Assembly: GCA_013285505.1 (NCBI GenBank)
Contig: CP053450.1
Coordinates: 186,001-250,000, forward strand
From: Planctomycetota bacterium
GTDB taxonomy: Bacteria; Planctomycetota; Phycisphaerae; Phycisphaerales; UBA1924
Reading direction: 5' to 3'
DNA length: 64,000 nt
Shown here piece by piece: positions 8,398 to 19,029 of the stretch (its first letter is position 1; the number at the start of each line of letters is the position of its first letter). Under the pieces are notes generated by a model. It ran no database searches, was not told the DNA's origin, and saw only the letters and a list, made by a program, of their open reading frames with translations. The position numbers and the translations under genes were made by a program.

Positions 8398-8997
8398 TCA
8401 CCCGCCGAGAAAGTCACGCACGATCGCGACTTTGTCGAATCCCTCACCACACTCCGGGCAGGTACCGACACGCGGCATGCCGTCGAGGCTGTACCGGCAT
8501 GTCGGGCAGAGCAGCATCATCCGCTCGATCATCGCCGACTCCACCGAGGACTCCTCCCGTGGGTAGCAGCCGTCCAACGCCTCCGGCCCGTGCCGCTGCA
8601 CGATCAGGTCCACCACATCGACCGCCGATCGGCACGCCGGGCACGATCCGAGCCCGGCGTCGAGCGGCAGCCTGACGCCGCACGCCGGGCAGAGCGGCGC
8701 CTTGTCCGACCCGAGTTGCGTGAGATCGGGCTGCCAGCCGCCGTCCTCGTGGTCCGCGTCCTGGTCCGTGCTCCCGCCGCTCTTGGCGGCATGGCCGGGG
8801 GAGTCGTCCGTCTGCGCGAGGACCGCCCTCGCCTCGTCGTACTGCACGCCGTAGCAGAGCATCACGTCGTAGGACCGGGCGGCGCCGAACCACACGTTCG
8901 ATCGATCGACGACCGCCGCGAGGATGCCGCGCTCGAGCAACCGGTCGCGGACCTCCTGCGCGCGCAACGGGTCGTGATGAGTGAAGACGACATTCAT
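8398..8997 (-). CDS. DUF2007-like protein with two zinc ribbons
   Basis: The first 65 residues (MNVVFTHHDPLRAQEVRDRL, then ERGILAAVVDRSN) have the DUF2007 signal-transducing-protein pattern, a ferredoxin-like domain with a characteristic 'gain of position then mask' layout. A charged linker follows (about 68-95), then CPACG/CPAC (about 101-121) and CPTC/CPECG (about 162-182) ribbons that probably bind zinc. DUF2007 has no established biochemical role. The start is the only good one after the divergent spacer and lies 30 bases before the end of the metG region. Confidence 0.7.
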   Translation of the reverse strand: MNVVFTHHDPLRAQEVRDRLLERGILAAVVDRSNVWFGAARSYDVMLCYGVQYDEARAVLAQTDDSPGHAAKSGGSTDQDADHEDGGWQPDLTQLGSDKAPLCPACGVRLPLDAGLGSCPACRSAVDVVDLIVQRHGPEALDGCYPREESSVESAMIERMMLLCPTCRYSLDGMPRVGTCPECGEGFDKVAIVRDFLGG

Positions 8998-9069
8998 CGC
9001 AACGCGGCTGGCCGCCCCCCTTCGCCGTAGTGTTCATCCCCCGCGCCGGTGTGCACGCTTCAACCGGTA

Positions 9070-10836
9070 TCACGCGGTGGTTGTTGGCATCGCCTCGCCC
9101 GCGCTGGCCCGCATGAACAGGGCCGGGCCCTTGGTGATCCGCTGCCCCGGCTTAAGCGACCACTCGCCACCCCACGCGGCTAACTCTTCGAGCGGGGCCT
9201 TGAAGCCGGAGTTGGGGTCGTCGGGGTCATTCAGCGGCGAGCAGTCCCACGCACGCCAGAGTTCGGCCATCTTGCTGGGGAGGGCGGGGAAGAGGAGGAG
9301 GGAGGCGATACGAATGGCTTCGGCGCAGCTGTACAAGATCGTGGCGAGTCGTTCGCGAACACCCTCTTCATCGATCTGTTTGGCGAGTGAGAAGGGTCGA
9401 GTGTCGTTGATGAACTGGTCGACGATTCCAGCAAGCGCGCTCCCGCAGAGAAGCGACTGATAGAGACCGAACTCCGTATGTGCCTCCGATGCGCGATCTA
9501 CAAAATACCTTGCCCTTGCTGGCCACCAACCCTGAGACCGAGACTCTGATTCGCCAGCCTCCCAAACAAAATCTGGGCACAGGCTTGGGTCTGGGACTAC
9601 CCCGTCAAAATATTTCTCAATCATGTTCGAGACACGGCTCGCGCAATTCCCGATGCCGTTGGCCAGGTCCGCGTTATACACCTCCACAAACTTCGCGTGC
9701 GCAAAGTCCGCGTCGTTGGCACCCAGCGGACCGTTGGTCGCGAGGAACCACCGCACCGCGTCGATCCCCATCGGCCGCGGCTCGCGCCCTTCCTTCTCGG
9801 CCTGCTTCCGCTCGGCGTCGAGCACCCAGTTGCTGTACGCCTCGAGCTGATCGATCTCGATGAAATTGCCCAGGCTCTTGGACATCTTCGTGCCCTCGGC
9901 GACGAAGTAGGCGTGCGCGTAGACCACCTCGGGCAGCTTCTTGTCCATCGCCATCAGCATCGCCGGCCACACGACGGCGTGGAACCACAGGATGTCTTTA
10001 GCCATCACGTGCACCGCAGCGGGCCAGTATCTCTCGCGGCTGCCGCCCTCAGCCTCAGCCGTACTCGGCTCGCGCTCGTTGTCCACCGCGCTCAGATAGT
10101 TGCACAGCGCCTCGATCCACACATACACCCGGTGCGACGGATCGCCCGGCATCAGGATGCCCCAGTCGGCGTCGCCCTCCTTGACCGCGCGGCTGACCGG
10201 CACGTCGTTGAGCCCCTGCTTGAGCCGGCCCAGCACCTCGTTGCGCCGGGCCTCGGGCAGGATGCGGTAGCCGCCCGGCTCGCCAGCCTCGCCCTTCCGC
10301 AGCGCTTCGTGCAGCCGCTCTTCGTACTTGCTCAGCCGGAAGAACCAGTTCTTCTCGCTTCGCTTCTCCAGCGGCTTGCCCGTCACCGGGCTCTTGTAGT
10401 CCGCCTCCTTGGCGACCGTCTCGGTCAGGTACTCCTCCTGGGACGGGTCGTACCAGCCCTCATACTCACCCTCGTAGATGTCATCAGAGTCCTTCAGCTG
10501 CGCGATGTAGGCCGCCGCCCGGGCCTTGTGCCGCTCCTGGCTGGTCCGCATGAAGTCGTCGGCGTGGATCGACATCAGGTCGAACGCCTTCTGGAACTCG
10601 GCCGCGTTGATGTCGGCCCACTCCTGCGGCGTGTGCCCCCGCTCCCGGGCCGTCGTCACCACCTTCTCGGCGTGCTCGTCGGTCCCGGTCAGGAAGAAGA
10701 CGTCCCGCCCCAGCAGCCGGGCAAACCGGGCGGCCACATCGGCCACGGTGGTGGTGTAGCAGTGCCCGATGTGCGGCCGGTCGTTGACGTAGTAGATCGG
10801 CGTCGTGATGTAGTAAGGCTTCTTCTCGGTGGACAT
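9070..10836 (-). CDS. metG: Methionyl-tRNA synthetase
   Basis: MetG charges tRNA-Met with methionine in the cytoplasm. The 588-residue protein has the class I HIGH motif at 22-25 (PHIGHCYTT), GTDEHAEKV at 51-59, and KMSKS at 317-321 (GTKMSKSLGN). The insert around 125-155 lacks the CxxC knuckle cysteines (SPVTGKPLE replaces the usual CPxxG), so it is probably a zinc-free form. There is no C-terminal EMAP-like tRNA-binding domain, making it a short form. Codon choice is markedly relaxed over about 9300-9680 (residues about 385-512, the anticodon-binding helical part) compared with both flanks. Confidence 0.95.
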   Translation of the reverse strand: MSTEKKPYYITTPIYYVNDRPHIGHCYTTTVADVAARFARLLGRDVFFLTGTDEHAEKVVTTARERGHTPQEWADINAAEFQKAFDLMSIHADDFMRTSQERHKARAAAYIAQLKDSDDIYEGEYEGWYDPSQEEYLTETVAKEADYKSPVTGKPLEKRSEKNWFFRLSKYEERLHEALRKGEAGEPGGYRILPEARRNEVLGRLKQGLNDVPVSRAVKEGDADWGILMPGDPSHRVYVWIEALCNYLSAVDNEREPSTAEAEGGSRERYWPAAVHVMAKDILWFHAVVWPAMLMAMDKKLPEVVYAHAYFVAEGTKMSKSLGNFIEIDQLEAYSNWVLDAERKQAEKEGREPRPMGIDAVRWFLATNGPLGANDADFAHAKFVEVYNADLANGIGNCASRVSNMIEKYFDGVVPDPSLCPDFVWEAGESESRSQGWWPARARYFVDRASEAHTEFGLYQSLLCGSALAGIVDQFINDTRPFSLAKQIDEEGVRERLATILYSCAEAIRIASLLLFPALPSKMAELWRAWDCSPLNDPDDPNSGFKAPLEELAAWGGEWSLKPGQRITKGPALFMRASAGEAMPTTTA

Positions 10837-10924
10837 GGCGGGAGTGTAGGGGCGGGCGATACCTTCGCCGAGTGTTCACAGGCCCGCCGTTGCCCGCGTC
10901 TGCCGGGCGCGGTAGAACCCTCGG

Positions 10925-11905
10925 ATGGACACCGCCACCTCCCGCCGCTCTCTGCTGGCCGCCGGCTCGCTCGCCCTCATGCCCGGACTGGTCCCGGGTC
11001 TGACCGGCTCCCGGGCGGCTGCGGACACCCTCGCCGGCCGCTCGCTCACCTGGCGGGGCCGGGCCGCGGAGCCCGCCATCCGCCTGGCCACGCTCACCGA
11101 CATCCATTACGCCGACGCCGACCCCCGCGGCAACCGCTACTACCGCGACTCGATCCCCAAGGTCGCCAAGGCCATCGGGGCCATCAACGAGTCGGCCGTC
11201 GCCTCGCCGCTGGCCTTCACCGCCGTGCTCGGCGACCTCATTGACTCCCGCGACACCCCCATCGAGGAGGGCGGGCTCGAGCAGGAGATCGGCTACCTCA
11301 AGACGATCGAGTCCCACCTGGCCACGCTCAACACCGACCGCCACTACGTCTTCGGCAACCACTGCATCCACACACTGACCAAGGACGAGTTCGCCGAGCA
11401 CTCGGCCGCGAGGGCCTCGTTCTACTCCTTCGACCGCCCCTTCACCCGCGGCACCGGCTCGCTGCACGTCGTCGTGCTGGACGCGTGCTTTACCTCCGAC
11501 GGCACGCCCTACGGCCGGCGCAACTTCCACTGGACCGACGCCAACATCCCCGACCACGAGCTCCGCTGGCTCAAGGCCGACCTCGAGGCCACCAACTCCC
11601 CCACGATCGTCCTCACCCACCAACGCCTGGACGGCGAGGGAAACACGACTATCCGCAACGCCCCGGCCGCCCGGGAAATCCTGCAGGAGTCCGGCAAGGT
11701 GCTCGGGGTGATCCAGGGCCACCACCACGAGAACAGCCTCAGCGTGATCGAGGGCATCCCGTATCTCGTGATGCGGGCGGTGGTTGAGGGTCCGGGCGTC
11801 GAGAATCACGCCTTCGGGCTCGTCGAGGTCCACGCCGACCACTCGCTGCTAGTGCACGGCTTCGGGACGCAGGCAAACCACGAGTTTGCGCGGGCCAGCA
11901 GGTAG
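10925..11905 (+). CDS. Tat-exported metallophosphoesterase
   Basis: The 326-residue protein begins with a twin-arginine leader (TSRRSLLAAGSLALMPGL), indicating export of the folded, metal-loaded enzyme. The calcineurin-like metallophosphatase motifs follow in order: TDIHYAD (about 59-65), LGDLID (about 101-106), FGNHCIH (about 143-149), LTHQRLDG and QGHHHEN (about 265-271). GNHCIH replaces the common GNHD. The substrate is unknown; secreted relatives act on phosphodiesters or phospholipids. It is transcribed away from metG, with 88 bases between the two starts. Confidence 0.87.
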   Translation: MDTATSRRSLLAAGSLALMPGLVPGLTGSRAAADTLAGRSLTWRGRAAEPAIRLATLTDIHYADADPRGNRYYRDSIPKVAKAIGAINESAVASPLAFTAVLGDLIDSRDTPIEEGGLEQEIGYLKTIESHLATLNTDRHYVFGNHCIHTLTKDEFAEHSAARASFYSFDRPFTRGTGSLHVVVLDACFTSDGTPYGRRNFHWTDANIPDHELRWLKADLEATNSPTIVLTHQRLDGEGNTTIRNAPAAREILQESGKVLGVIQGHHHENSLSVIEGIPYLVMRAVVEGPGVENHAFGLVEVHADHSLLVHGFGTQANHEFARASR

Positions 11906-12038
11906 CAGCAGGCGGCGAACCTCACGCCGCGGTTTGGCCCCGGGCCCCGGCCCCGATACCCTACCGGTCTGCCCACGAAGAGGAACCGGGGCCCGCGGCG
12001 GCTGTTGGTCCTCCGATGCACCCCGGAATCCGCCTCCT

Positions 12039-12668
12039 ATGGAGAGAGCCGAGTTCGAGACACTCGCCCTGGAACACCTCGACTCGGTGTACCGGCTCGC
12101 CCTGCGCCTCACCCGGAACGGCGAGCGGGCCGAGGACCTCGTGCAGGACACCTTCGCGAGGGCCCTGCGGCCGCAGACCGTCGAGCGGTTTGATCCGACC
12201 GCCGCCCGGCCGGGCTCGTCGGCCAGCGAGGGCATGCGGGCGTGGCTCTTCACGATCTGCCACAACCTTTTCTATTCACAGATCAAGCGGGCGGCCAAGG
12301 CCCCGACGGCGGTGGAGGAGTTCTTCACCGAGTCGGCCGACACCCGCCTGCCCGACGAGCCGCCCCCGGCCTGGAACCAGGCCAGCTTTGACTGGGAGCA
12401 GGTGGACGGCCGCCTCCGCAAGATCGTCGAAGAGCTCAAGGACGAATACCGCGAGATCCTGCTGATGTGGGGGGTGGACGGCCTGAAGTACCGCGAGATC
12501 GGCGAGATTCTGGGTATTCCGATCGGGACGGTGATGAGCCGACTTCACCGGGCCCGCAAGATCGTCGCGGACCGCCTGATGGAAGACCCGGGTGTGGCCG
12601 ATGATCTCGGTCTGGGCACCCGCGGCCAGAGCGAGGCCAAATCGGCCCCGGGGGGCGATGAGGTCTGA
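12039..12668 (+). CDS. ECF-type RNA polymerase sigma factor
   Basis: The 209-residue protein carries sigma region 2 (LEHLDSVYRLALRLTRNG then AEDLVQDTFARALR, about 9-48) and region 4 (LKDEYREILLMWGVDGLKYR then EIGEILGIPIGTVMSRLHRARK, about 139-180). It lacks regions 1 and 3, as in group 4 (ECF) factors. A 40-residue linker separates the domains. The start MERAEFETL is chosen because region 2 begins within ten residues. The gene directly downstream encodes a single-pass protein that looks like its anti-sigma factor. Confidence 0.92.
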   Translation: MERAEFETLALEHLDSVYRLALRLTRNGERAEDLVQDTFARALRPQTVERFDPTAARPGSSASEGMRAWLFTICHNLFYSQIKRAAKAPTAVEEFFTESADTRLPDEPPPAWNQASFDWEQVDGRLRKIVEELKDEYREILLMWGVDGLKYREIGEILGIPIGTVMSRLHRARKIVADRLMEDPGVADDLGLGTRGQSEAKSAPGGDEV

Positions 12669-12788
12669 TTTGCGTAAATCTGGAGAAGACTGCCCCCCTG
12701 TGCGGGCAGAAACAGCACCACACCCGACCCAAAAGCACCACCGGGGTCCTCCGGCGGGAACATCGAGCGACACAGCAGAGTTAGGTTG

Positions 12789-13706
12789 ATGACGATGGAA
12801 CACGAAGGGAACAACCCGGCCTCGATCGCGACGCTCCTCCGGCTCGCAGCCGACGGCGAGCTCTCCGAGCAGCAGGAAGCGGAACTGCGCGCGCACCTCG
12901 AGGCCCACCCCGAGGACCGGGCCCGCGTCGAGTTCGACAAGAAGCTCCGCGACGCCTGCGGCTGCGCCTGTGCGCCCGACTGTTGCGCCCCGGAGAGCCT
13001 CCGCACGCGGGTGCTCGCCTGCTGCGCAGACGCTGCGGCCGGCGGTGCTCAGGACCCTCAGCTCGCCGATCGCCTGGCGGCCCGGGCTGAAGAGACCCGC
13101 GACCGCGGGTTCTGGTCGGGGCGGGCGATCGCCCGTTTCGGCACCATCGCGGCCGTGATCGCGCTGGTCGGTCTGGTCAGCTACATGGTCGGCCGTTCCA
13201 CGCCGCCTGGCGGCCCGCAGGGACAGCCCACCATCCGCACGGTCGAGGAGCGGATCTCCAACTTCGTCCGTACCGAGCACAACCGGTGCGAGAAGAGCTC
13301 GCCCGAGATCGGCAAGAAGTTCACCATCACCGACCCCCGCGAGCTCCCGGCGGCCTTTGAGTCGATGATCGGGCAGCCGTTCTCGCTGGCGTGCGTGCTG
13401 GACGCCGACGCCCACGGGCTGCGGTTTGTGGACGCCGGGCGGTGCTACCCGCCCGGGGGCGACGCCATCCACGTTCGCTTCGTCACCGAAGACGAGGACG
13501 CGAGCCCGGTGAGCCTGTGGATCCAGAAAGACGACGACTCGCTGCCGATGGAGGACGGCGTCACCTACACCGCCGGCGAGGGGTGCGACTGCGTCCGTTT
13601 CTGGCGTGTGGACGGTGTCCGCTACGTGCTGATCTCGTCGCAGGAGCAGGCCGGCCCATTTGCCAGCCTCGCCCTGCACTCGCCCGAGACCGTCCGGCCC
13701 TTCTGA
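12789..13706 (+). CDS. Cysteine-rich single-pass putative anti-sigma factor
   Basis: The N-terminal segment LRLAADGELSEQQEAELRAH then LEAHPEDRARVEF resembles the zinc-finger-like anti-sigma domain, but the HxxxCxxC motif is not obvious. Instead there is a cluster of eight cysteines between about 56 and 79 (CGCACAPDCC and later ACC). One transmembrane helix lies near 118-140, followed by a roughly 165-residue outer domain with further cysteines (GCDCVRFW). The position 120 bases after an ECF sigma gene supports an anti-sigma role. The cysteine cluster suggests metal or redox sensing. ATG at 12795 is an alternative start. Confidence 0.68.
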   Translation: MTMEHEGNNPASIATLLRLAADGELSEQQEAELRAHLEAHPEDRARVEFDKKLRDACGCACAPDCCAPESLRTRVLACCADAAAGGAQDPQLADRLAARAEETRDRGFWSGRAIARFGTIAAVIALVGLVSYMVGRSTPPGGPQGQPTIRTVEERISNFVRTEHNRCEKSSPEIGKKFTITDPRELPAAFESMIGQPFSLACVLDADAHGLRFVDAGRCYPPGGDAIHVRFVTEDEDASPVSLWIQKDDDSLPMEDGVTYTAGEGCDCVRFWRVDGVRYVLISSQEQAGPFASLALHSPETVRPF

Positions 13707-13826
13707 TCCCGTCCCTCTGATCCGGCCCGGCGTTCCCGACCCCATCCGAGGATCTCGCAGAACCCGGACGGGCTTGGTTGCGTCTGACTGCTATCCCTGC
13801 CGATAGAATGTCCCGGGAGTTCAACG

Positions 13827-15530
13827 ATGACACACCAACACGTCCGATATCTCCGCACCCTCGGCCTGCTGCTGGCGGCGGGGCTTGTTCCCGCGGCTTC
13901 GGCGCAGAACGCGGTCGGCAACGGCCGCGCTCTGGACAACCGGCTGCAGGTGATCCACCCCGGCGCGCCGGCGGGCATCACCAACTCCTTCTCCCGCGAG
14001 TTGATCTTCCGCGAAGCGATCGTCACCGGCAACGCGCCGGGCGGCTTCTCCTTCCGCGGCGAGACTCTCCCGAGCGCCTTTGAGTTTCGCGGCGAACTGG
14101 GCGAGGACGCCCTGTTCGCGTACCGACGCGACAGCCTGTACTCGGGCCTCTCCAACCGGGGTATCCGGGGCACCGAGGCGTTGCAGTACCAGTTCGCCCT
14201 CTCGGTGGGCGGACAGATCCCGCAGTCGCTGGCCGGGCCAATCTCGTTCGGCCGGGCCGGGGCCGTCGAGCGAGGCCCGGACCCCACCAGGCCGTTCGAT
14301 CGCGATCTGACGCAGCCGGCGCAGGGCATCCGCCACGCCAACCCCACCGACGAAGAGTTGATGATGGACGCGGTCGATCTCAGTTCGCCGCTGGTGCAGC
14401 CGGTGCGCTCGGTGTCGAGCTTCACCGCCAACCGGGGCCTGCAGCCCACGCTGGTGGGGATCATGCAGAACCGCCAGACGCAGCAGACCTCGGGGCAGAC
14501 CGCCTCGCCGCTGCTGGGCGTGCAGATCGTGCCCGTGGACACCCTCCGCAACCCCGACCCCTTCCGAGCCAATACCGCCAACACCAACCGGGTGAACCCG
14601 GGCAGTGCCAATCCCGGCCTGGTCGCACCCACGCAGGGGCAGCCGGCACCACTCTCGACCGACGGCACCGGGCCGCAGGCGCGCACGGCCTACGACGACA
14701 TGATGGACCGGTTCCGCTCGGCCTCCGGTGCTGCGGATCCCAACGCCGCCCCGCCGGCGGGCACGACGCCGGACTGGGCGCGTGATCTGATCGACCTCCG
14801 GCGGACGCTCCGCGGGCTGCCCTCCTCGACGGCCACGGCGATGGGGCTGACGCCCGAGGCCGCGGCCGATCCGGACGAGATCGCCTCGGCTGCCGGGCGG
14901 CGCGACGACCCCTTGCTGAGGCCCGCGACCGATCCGGACGCGGTGCCCACGTTCGACGCCGAGGTGCTCCGCCGCGTGCGTGAGGCGGGGGGGATGGCCA
15001 ACACGCTTATCGCGGCCGACATCCCGAATCTGGACATGTACACCGCGCACATGCAGAGCGGTGAGCAACTGCTGTCCCAGAAGCGCTATTTCGACGCCGA
15101 GGAGCGCTTCATCAGCGCCATGAGCTCCCGCCCGGGAGATGTCAACGCCCAGATCGGGCGCACGCACGCCCAGATCGGGGCCGGGCTGTACCTCTCCGCG
15201 GCGCTCAACGTCCGCCAGTTGCTTATCACCAACCCCGAGATCAGCGGGATGCGGTTTGCGCCGAAGCTGCTGCCGGAACAGGCCAGGCTCGACGAGATCC
15301 TCCCCGCCCTCCGCGACGGGCTCACGAGCCTGACCAGCGGTTCGGACAGCGGCCTGCTTCTGGCCTATCTCGGGCACCAGCTCGATCGGCCCCAGGACAT
15401 CCGCGAGGGTCTCGCGGCTCTGCGTGAGCACGGCGACGAGGCCGAGCAGCGGCTCGCCGATCTTCTTCAGGGCGTCTGGTTGGATGCGGCGGCCCCGACC
15501 GGGGATGATTCCCCGGCCGACGACGGCTGA
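13827..15530 (+). CDS. Secreted TPR-containing protein of unknown function
   Basis: The 567-residue protein has a Sec signal peptide (LGLLLAAGLVPAASA, cleavage near 27). A long central region rich in Asn, Pro and Gln follows, with no domain I recognise. A C-terminal TPR-like stretch begins at EQLLSQKRYFDAEERFISAM (about 412-430), with a second unit around NAQIGRTHAQIGAGLYLSAA. TPR segments mediate protein contacts, so an envelope scaffold role is possible. It sits between the sigma/anti-sigma pair and the SpoIIE phosphatase and could be part of the same signalling output, though nothing proves this. Confidence 0.7.
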   Translation: MTHQHVRYLRTLGLLLAAGLVPAASAQNAVGNGRALDNRLQVIHPGAPAGITNSFSRELIFREAIVTGNAPGGFSFRGETLPSAFEFRGELGEDALFAYRRDSLYSGLSNRGIRGTEALQYQFALSVGGQIPQSLAGPISFGRAGAVERGPDPTRPFDRDLTQPAQGIRHANPTDEELMMDAVDLSSPLVQPVRSVSSFTANRGLQPTLVGIMQNRQTQQTSGQTASPLLGVQIVPVDTLRNPDPFRANTANTNRVNPGSANPGLVAPTQGQPAPLSTDGTGPQARTAYDDMMDRFRSASGAADPNAAPPAGTTPDWARDLIDLRRTLRGLPSSTATAMGLTPEAAADPDEIASAAGRRDDPLLRPATDPDAVPTFDAEVLRRVREAGGMANTLIAADIPNLDMYTAHMQSGEQLLSQKRYFDAEERFISAMSSRPGDVNAQIGRTHAQIGAGLYLSAALNVRQLLITNPEISGMRFAPKLLPEQARLDEILPALRDGLTSLTSGSDSGLLLAYLGHQLDRPQDIREGLAALREHGDEAEQRLADLLQGVWLDAAAPTGDDSPADDG

Positions 15531-15539
15531 CCGCCCGCC

Positions 15540-17175
15540 ATGCACAACCCAGACGCCCCCGCCATCCCTGCCGCTATCGACTCCCCGCTGACACTGCGCG
15601 ACTTCCTGACCGATGGTTCGCTGGCCCGACTGTGCACCGAACTCGGCCGCATCGCCGGGACCACCATCGAGCTGCGCGACGAGCCGCGACCGCCTCATCA
15701 CCGCCGACGATGGCGGCTGGCGCATCGGTGAGCCCGGAGACGGGCTGGTGGCAGCCGACCGCGTCTGCACCGAGCCGCTGGTGGTCGGCGGCACGCGCAT
15801 CGGGGCGATCGTCGCCGGGCCGGGCGTCACGCCGCTCGACCGGCTCCTGCCGCTGATCGCCCAGACCGCCGTCGAGTGGTGCCACGGCTTCCTCGAGCTG
15901 CGTCACGCGGTGGACGAGCTGGGCGTGCTGATCGAGCTGTCGTCGCTGCTGGTCGGGGTGGAGGATGTATCCCGCGTGGTCGAGCGCGCGCTCGATTCGG
16001 TGCTGCGGGTGCTCGCGGCTCAACGCCGGGTCGGTCGTGCTGCTGCCGGAGGACACCGACGGCGTGATCTCCGACGACGAGGCCGACCTGCGTCTCGCGG
16101 CATCGCGAGGTCTGAGCGACGCGTGGCTGATCAACCCCGAGAGCCTGAGCCGCGGACGCGTGTTCGACCAGCTCGCGGCTCGACGGCGAGGTCGTCGCGA
16201 TCGAGGACCTCTGGCTCGACCCGCGCGTGCGCAACGACGAGCAGGTCCGCACCGAGGGCGTGCGGAGCTTCATGTGCGGGGCTGGTGTTTCGCGGCAAGC
16301 CGATCGGCGTGATGCGGGTCTACTCGCACGCGCCCAGGGTCTTCAGCGAGCTGGACAAGCGGCTGCTCCGCTCGATCGCCCAGCAGGCCGCGGCGGCGGT
16401 GCAGCAGTCCAAGCTCATCCGCGACCGCAGGCGCGACCGCGAGATGGAGCGCCAGCTCCGGCTCGCGGCCAACATCCAGCGACGGATGCTGCCTCGGGTC
16501 GTGCCGGATCATCCCCTGTACGACATCGCCGTGCACTACGAGCCCAGCTTCGAGGTCGGCGGCGATTTTTATGACCTTTTCGAGGTGGGCGGCCGGCTGG
16601 CGATCGCGGTCGGCGACGTTGTCGGCAAGGGCGTTCCCGCGGCGATGCTCATGTCGCTGGTCCGCACCAGCTTCCGGGCGCACGCCGAGGGCGGCGGGTC
16701 ACCCGCCGAGGTGCTCTCACGCGTCAACCGCGACCTGGTGCGCGACTCGCTCGACAGCGAGTTTGCGACGATGTGGTTCGGCCTGCTCGACCCGGCCGAC
16801 GGCTCGCTGGCGTGCGCGGGCGCGGGGCACGAGCCCCCGATGCTCGTCCGGGCGGCGGGCGGGTGCGACGAGCTGGCGATCGGCGGGCTCGTCGTGGGCA
16901 TCGACGCCGACGCGGCGTACGAGGTGCAGCACGCCACGCTCGCGCCGGGCGATGCGCTCGTGGCCTACACCGACGGCGCGACGGATGTGATGAGCTTCGG
17001 CGGGCAGCGGTTCGGCAAGCAGAGGCTGCTGGCCATGCTCACGCAGCTCAGTGAACACTCGGGCTCGAGCAGCGCCTACGACGTGCTCGGCGGCATCCTC
17101 CGCGAGCTCCGCCAGTTCGGCGGGCTCACGGTGCGTCAGGACGACTCGACCATCGTCGTCGTCCGCCGGACCTGA
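15540..17175 (+). CDS. GAF-SpoIIE/PP2C serine phosphatase (RsbU-like), with four frame breaks
   Basis: After repair this is a roughly 547-residue cytoplasmic regulator. The N-terminal and middle parts form a GAF sensor (ARLNAGSVVLLPEDTDG to FRGKPIGVMRVYSHAPRVFS). A short coiled helix (RDREMERQLRLAANIQRRML) leads into a PPM/SpoIIE phosphatase with GGDFYDLF, VGDVVGKGVPAAMLMSLVR, CAGAGHEPPMLVR and YTDGATDVM, whose Asp residues bind two metal ions. Such enzymes dephosphorylate anti-sigma-factor antagonists. The frame breaks at about 15684, 16016, 16176 and 16277, each at a GCG site where adding one CG restores continuity (for example VLARLNAGS and SFMCAGLVFRG). All four shift in the same direction. 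Confidence 0.82.
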
Positions 17176-17182
17176 CGCCGGG

Positions 17183-17998
<816 letters not shown>

Positions 17999-18001
17999 GC
18001 G

Positions 18002-18919
18002 CTACTCCTGTGCCAGTTGCACGGTGGCGATGACCGCGAAGTGGTCCGAAGGATACCGCCCCTCGCGGCTGGTCCTGTCGATCGACGCGTCGATGACCGC
18101 AACGCCCGGCGAGACCAGCACGTGGTCGATCTTCTCGCCGGTCGTCGCCCCGGGCCGAAATCCGCTGAACGTGCCGACCTCTTCGGCGTCGGGGTGGATC
18201 GCCCGGAAGGTGTCTACGAGCGCGGGCGATGCGGGCGGGGTGTGATCGGGCCACGCCTCGGCGCTGCTTGCGCGCGCAAGCTCGCCGCGGAGGTACCGCA
18301 CCGCTGGGTTGCTCTCGCCCGCGTTGAGGTCGCCCATGACCACCACGGGCTCGTCGGGGTGGGCGCGGCCTTCGATCCGTGCGGCGATGAGCTCGGCCGC
18401 CCTCTCGCGGGACGGCTGGCTCCGGTGGTCCATGTGGACGTTGTAGACGTAGAGCCCGTCGCCTGAGGTCTTGTCGATGAGCCGGGCCCACGTGCAGACG
18501 CGGGTGATGCCGTTGCCCCAGTGGGTGGACGCCACGACGTCGGGCGTGTCGCTCAGCCAGAACGTGCCGCAGGAGTCGATGGTGAACCGCGAGGTCTTGA
18601 CGAGGATCGGGGCGTACTCGCCCCGAGTTGCGCCGTCGTCGCGTCCGGCCCCGATCTCGACATAGCCCGGCAGGGCCTCGCCGATCTGGTCGAGCTGGAA
18701 GCGCAGCGCCTCCTGCAGCCCGACCACGTCGCCGTCGAGTTCGGCGAGCAGGTCGGTGACCATCTCCCGCCGGTGGGGCCAGGCGTTCTCTTTGTCGTCG
18801 GCGGTGCCGTAGCGGATGTTGAAGCTGACGAGTTCGACCGGCTCGCCGGCGGCGGCCGGGGTGTGCGCGAGCACAAGACCGAGGCAGATCGTCAACAACC
18901 GGACCCAGATATCCCGCAT
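18002..18919 (-). CDS. Secreted endonuclease/exonuclease/phosphatase-family protein
   Basis: The start MRDIWVRLLTICLGLVLAHT gives a signal peptide (AHTPAAAG). The roughly 280-residue mature domain has EEP-fold motifs: VELVSFNIRYGTADD (metal-binding Asn), VGLQEAL (Glu), VYNVHMDHRS (His), VVMGDLNAGESNP (Asp and Asn) and the terminal SDHFAVIATV (Asp-His pair). The family cleaves phosphodiester or phospho-sugar/lipid bonds with a divalent metal. The substrate is unknown and extracytoplasmic. It directly precedes terC with only 3 bases between, consistent with TerC loading metal into exported enzymes. Confidence 0.87.
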   Translation of the reverse strand: MRDIWVRLLTICLGLVLAHTPAAAGEPVELVSFNIRYGTADDKENAWPHRREMVTDLLAELDGDVVGLQEALRFQLDQIGEALPGYVEIGAGRDDGATRGEYAPILVKTSRFTIDSCGTFWLSDTPDVVASTHWGNGITRVCTWARLIDKTSGDGLYVYNVHMDHRSQPSRERAAELIAARIEGRAHPDEPVVVMGDLNAGESNPAVRYLRGELARASSAEAWPDHTPPASPALVDTFRAIHPDAEEVGTFSGFRPGATTGEKIDHVLVSPGVAVIDASIDRTSREGRYPSDHFAVIATVQLAQE

Positions 18920-19029
18920 GGCTCGTCCTTCCTGTTCGGTCGCGAATCCGCAAACCCCGGTTCTCACCCCGCCGTACGATCCCGGCGATTCCGGCTCGTG
19001 CCGGCGCGTGTCGCGGTGCGGAGGCGTGC

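Noticed and set aside
13821..15830. 669-residue antisense frame over the TPR protein gene
   Set aside because: The plus-strand gene has a signal peptide and TPR-like segment; the antisense product has no start context or recognisable domain.
15540..17175. Reading the SpoIIE gene as several separate genes or as a pseudogene
   Set aside because: All four breaks lie at the same CG motif and are repaired by the same two-base addition, restoring one conserved GAF-phosphatase protein.
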